Positions 21,771 through 22,952 of a stretch of DNA of 22,952 bases are shown here, piece after piece. The notes beneath the pieces were generated by a model. That model was not told where the DNA came from. It searched no databases and saw only the letters and a program-made list of their open reading frames with translations. The position numbers were made by a program, and so were the translations under genes. Positions within the stretch are counted from its first letter, which is position 1, and each line of letters starts with the position of its first letter. The stretch is from the NCBI GenBank assembly GCA_037443425.1, contig JBBIOI010000049.1:1-22952 (forward strand), written 5' to 3'. This stretch comes from JBBIOI01 sp037443425 (GTDB lineage Bacteria > Desulfobacterota > BSN033 > UBA1163).

Positions 21771-22952
21771 ATGATTGCTGAAGATAAAGTTGATACATTA
21801 AAAAAAGAAGGATTTATGCTATTAAATAGTTCTGAACATCATGATGATCTTGCCACCAAATTTGGTACAGAATTTATAACAAGATTTTATCGCCTTTTAA
21901 AAGGAACATCCTTGTATGACAAAAAGAATGTTTTTATCCAACGGCTAACAGATGAATGTATACAGACAATTAACAATATAATAAATAAAGAAGGAGCTCT
22001 GCATATTAAAATAGTTCGTGACAATATTTTTTTCAATAATGTAAGAGTCCAGGTAAGAGCGGATAATTATTCTATATTTAAAGGATTTCTTCAAGATATG
22101 AGAAAGCGATGGATAGGCGAGATTGAGTTTTCTCATGAAGCAAAGGATGAGGATTTAAAGGAATTTATCTACCTAATTTCAGGGCTTGAAGAGAATAACG
22201 AAAGTAATTATCTATACGTAAAAAAGCAACTTGAGTACAGAAACATTGGTGGTATTAATGTAGGAAAGCTCGAATTCTTCAAGGACGAAGATATATATAT
22301 TGATTCAGAGGATCAGAAACGCTTTTCAAAAGAGGTTTATTTCAAAACATTAAATTTAGTGAAAGAAGTAACGGAAAGTATTAATAGTCAAAGGGCAGTT
22401 AATATAAGAAAGGCTAAAAGATTAATCCAGAATGTCGTTAATGCAATCATACAGGATGAATCAACACTCTTAGGATTGGCAAATATTAAAAATTATGATG
22501 AGTATACATTTAACCATTCTGTAAATGTAGCCATTTATGCAATAGCCTTGGGTCAAAGGATTGGAATTCCTAAGAAACATCTTTCACACTTAGGTATGGC
22601 AGGTCTTTTTCATGACATTGGAAAGACAGGGATACCTAAAGAGATTCTGAATAAAGAAGGGAAATTAGACCCTGAAGAATGGGCTATCATGAGATCCCAT
22701 CCACTCATTGGTGCAGAACTAATTATAAAGATGAAGGAATGGGGTGAATTGTCAACGAGGATGATTAATGGGGCATTCGAACATCACTTAAGGTATGATC
22801 TAAGTGGCTACCCAAAGCTTACACGAAAGAAGAAGCTTACACTTTTTGGAAAGATTATAACAATAGCAGATTTTTATGATGCACTTGTAAGGCCAAGGGT
22901 CTATAATCGATATCCATATGTTTCAGAGAAGATCCTTGGAATTATGCTCGAC
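21771..22952 (+). CDS. HD-GYP domain protein (probable cyclic-di-GMP phosphodiesterase), partial at right edge
   Basis: The frame is open from ATG 21771 to the window end (394 codons), so the C-terminus is missing. Residues about 34-137 are the module shared with the HEAT protein. Residues about 230-394 are an HD-GYP domain: NHSVNVAIYA with His249, HDIGKTGIP with His281-Asp282, His310, HH (338-339), the signature GYP (346-348), and KIITIADFYDAL with Asp367. All expected metal and signature residues are present, so it should hydrolyse cyclic-di-GMP. No receiver or membrane domain is seen; the N-terminal module would be the input. The ribosome site is weak, and the gene starts 21 bases after the HEAT gene, as in a two-gene operon. 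Confidence 0.92.
   Translation, partial: MIAEDKVDTLKKEGFMLLNSSEHHDDLATKFGTEFITRFYRLLKGTSLYDKKNVFIQRLTDECIQTINNIINKEGALHIKIVRDNIFFNNVRVQVRADNYSIFKGFLQDMRKRWIGEIEFSHEAKDEDLKEFIYLISGLEENNESNYLYVKKQLEYRNIGGINVGKLEFFKDEDIYIDSEDQKRFSKEVYFKTLNLVKEVTESINSQRAVNIRKAKRLIQNVVNAIIQDESTLLGLANIKNYDEYTFNHSVNVAIYAIALGQRIGIPKKHLSHLGMAGLFHDIGKTGIPKEILNKEGKLDPEEWAIMRSHPLIGAELIIKMKEWGELSTRMINGAFEHHLRYDLSGYPKLTRKKKLTLFGKIITIADFYDALVRPRVYNRYPYVSEKILGIMLD

Noticed and set aside
21957..21965. TGTATACAG resembling the operator core
   Set aside because: It is inside the HD-GYP coding sequence and does not continue into TATCCAA.
1..22952. CRISPR arrays, tRNA or rRNA genes, transposase genes
   Set aside because: No regularly spaced repeats, cloverleaf-like sequences, rRNA motifs or transposase-like proteins were seen on reading through the window.

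Overview
The window is AT-rich bacterial DNA (by eye well under 45% GC) packed with catabolic genes: two TRAP carboxylate transporters, two acyl-CoA ligases, a B12-dependent acyl-CoA mutase, a dehydrogenase/hydratase fusion, a HyuA/HyuB pair and the edge of a molybdenum hydroxylase. It ends in a HEAT-repeat gene and an HD-GYP signalling gene. The gene content and a relic of a 'tcattgcgag'-type dispersed repeat suggest an anaerobic or microaerophilic acid-degrading bacterium, perhaps of the Desulfobacterota or Nitrospirota type. That assignment is inference; there is no rRNA or other marker gene.

Layout. (1) Bases 1-6354, minus strand: a likely operon reading V4R-domain sensor, PaaK-type CoA ligase, TRAP DctP-DctQ-DctM, universal stress protein, then the FAD subunit of a molybdenum hydroxylase that runs off the left edge. 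Its probable promoter is at 6327-6354, and a 105-base MITE-like repeat sits in its leader. (2) Bases 6555-9479, plus strand: a second TRAP transporter (DctP, DctQ, DctM) behind a promoter and a 17-base palindrome. (3) Bases 9490-19758, minus strand: a seven-gene operon reading GntR regulator, B12-binding mutase subunit, mutase catalytic subunit, HADH-hydratase fusion, AMP-forming acyl-CoA ligase, HyuA, HyuB. It starts from a strong promoter followed by nearly the same palindrome. (4) Bases 19989-22952, plus strand: a HEAT-repeat protein and an HD-GYP protein cut by the right edge; their N-terminal regions appear related.

How it works together (inference): the GntR protein appears to control its own catabolic operon and the convergent TRAP operon through matching operators at 6595-6611 and 19709-19725. 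This makes a self-contained regulon of about 13 kb: import an acid, activate it to a CoA thioester, rearrange its carbon skeleton with the B12 mutase, and hydrate/oxidise it. HyuAB would do an ATP-dependent ring opening or carboxylation. The mutase keeps the Tyr/Arg pair that methylmalonyl-CoA mutase uses to hold a substrate carboxylate. The combination does not match a textbook pathway I can name and is the best candidate here for an undescribed system. The left-hand operon looks like a separate aryl-acid module: its V4R protein has the exact four-residue spacing of the zinc site in the phenol sensor MopR but lacks the ATPase and DNA-binding domains.
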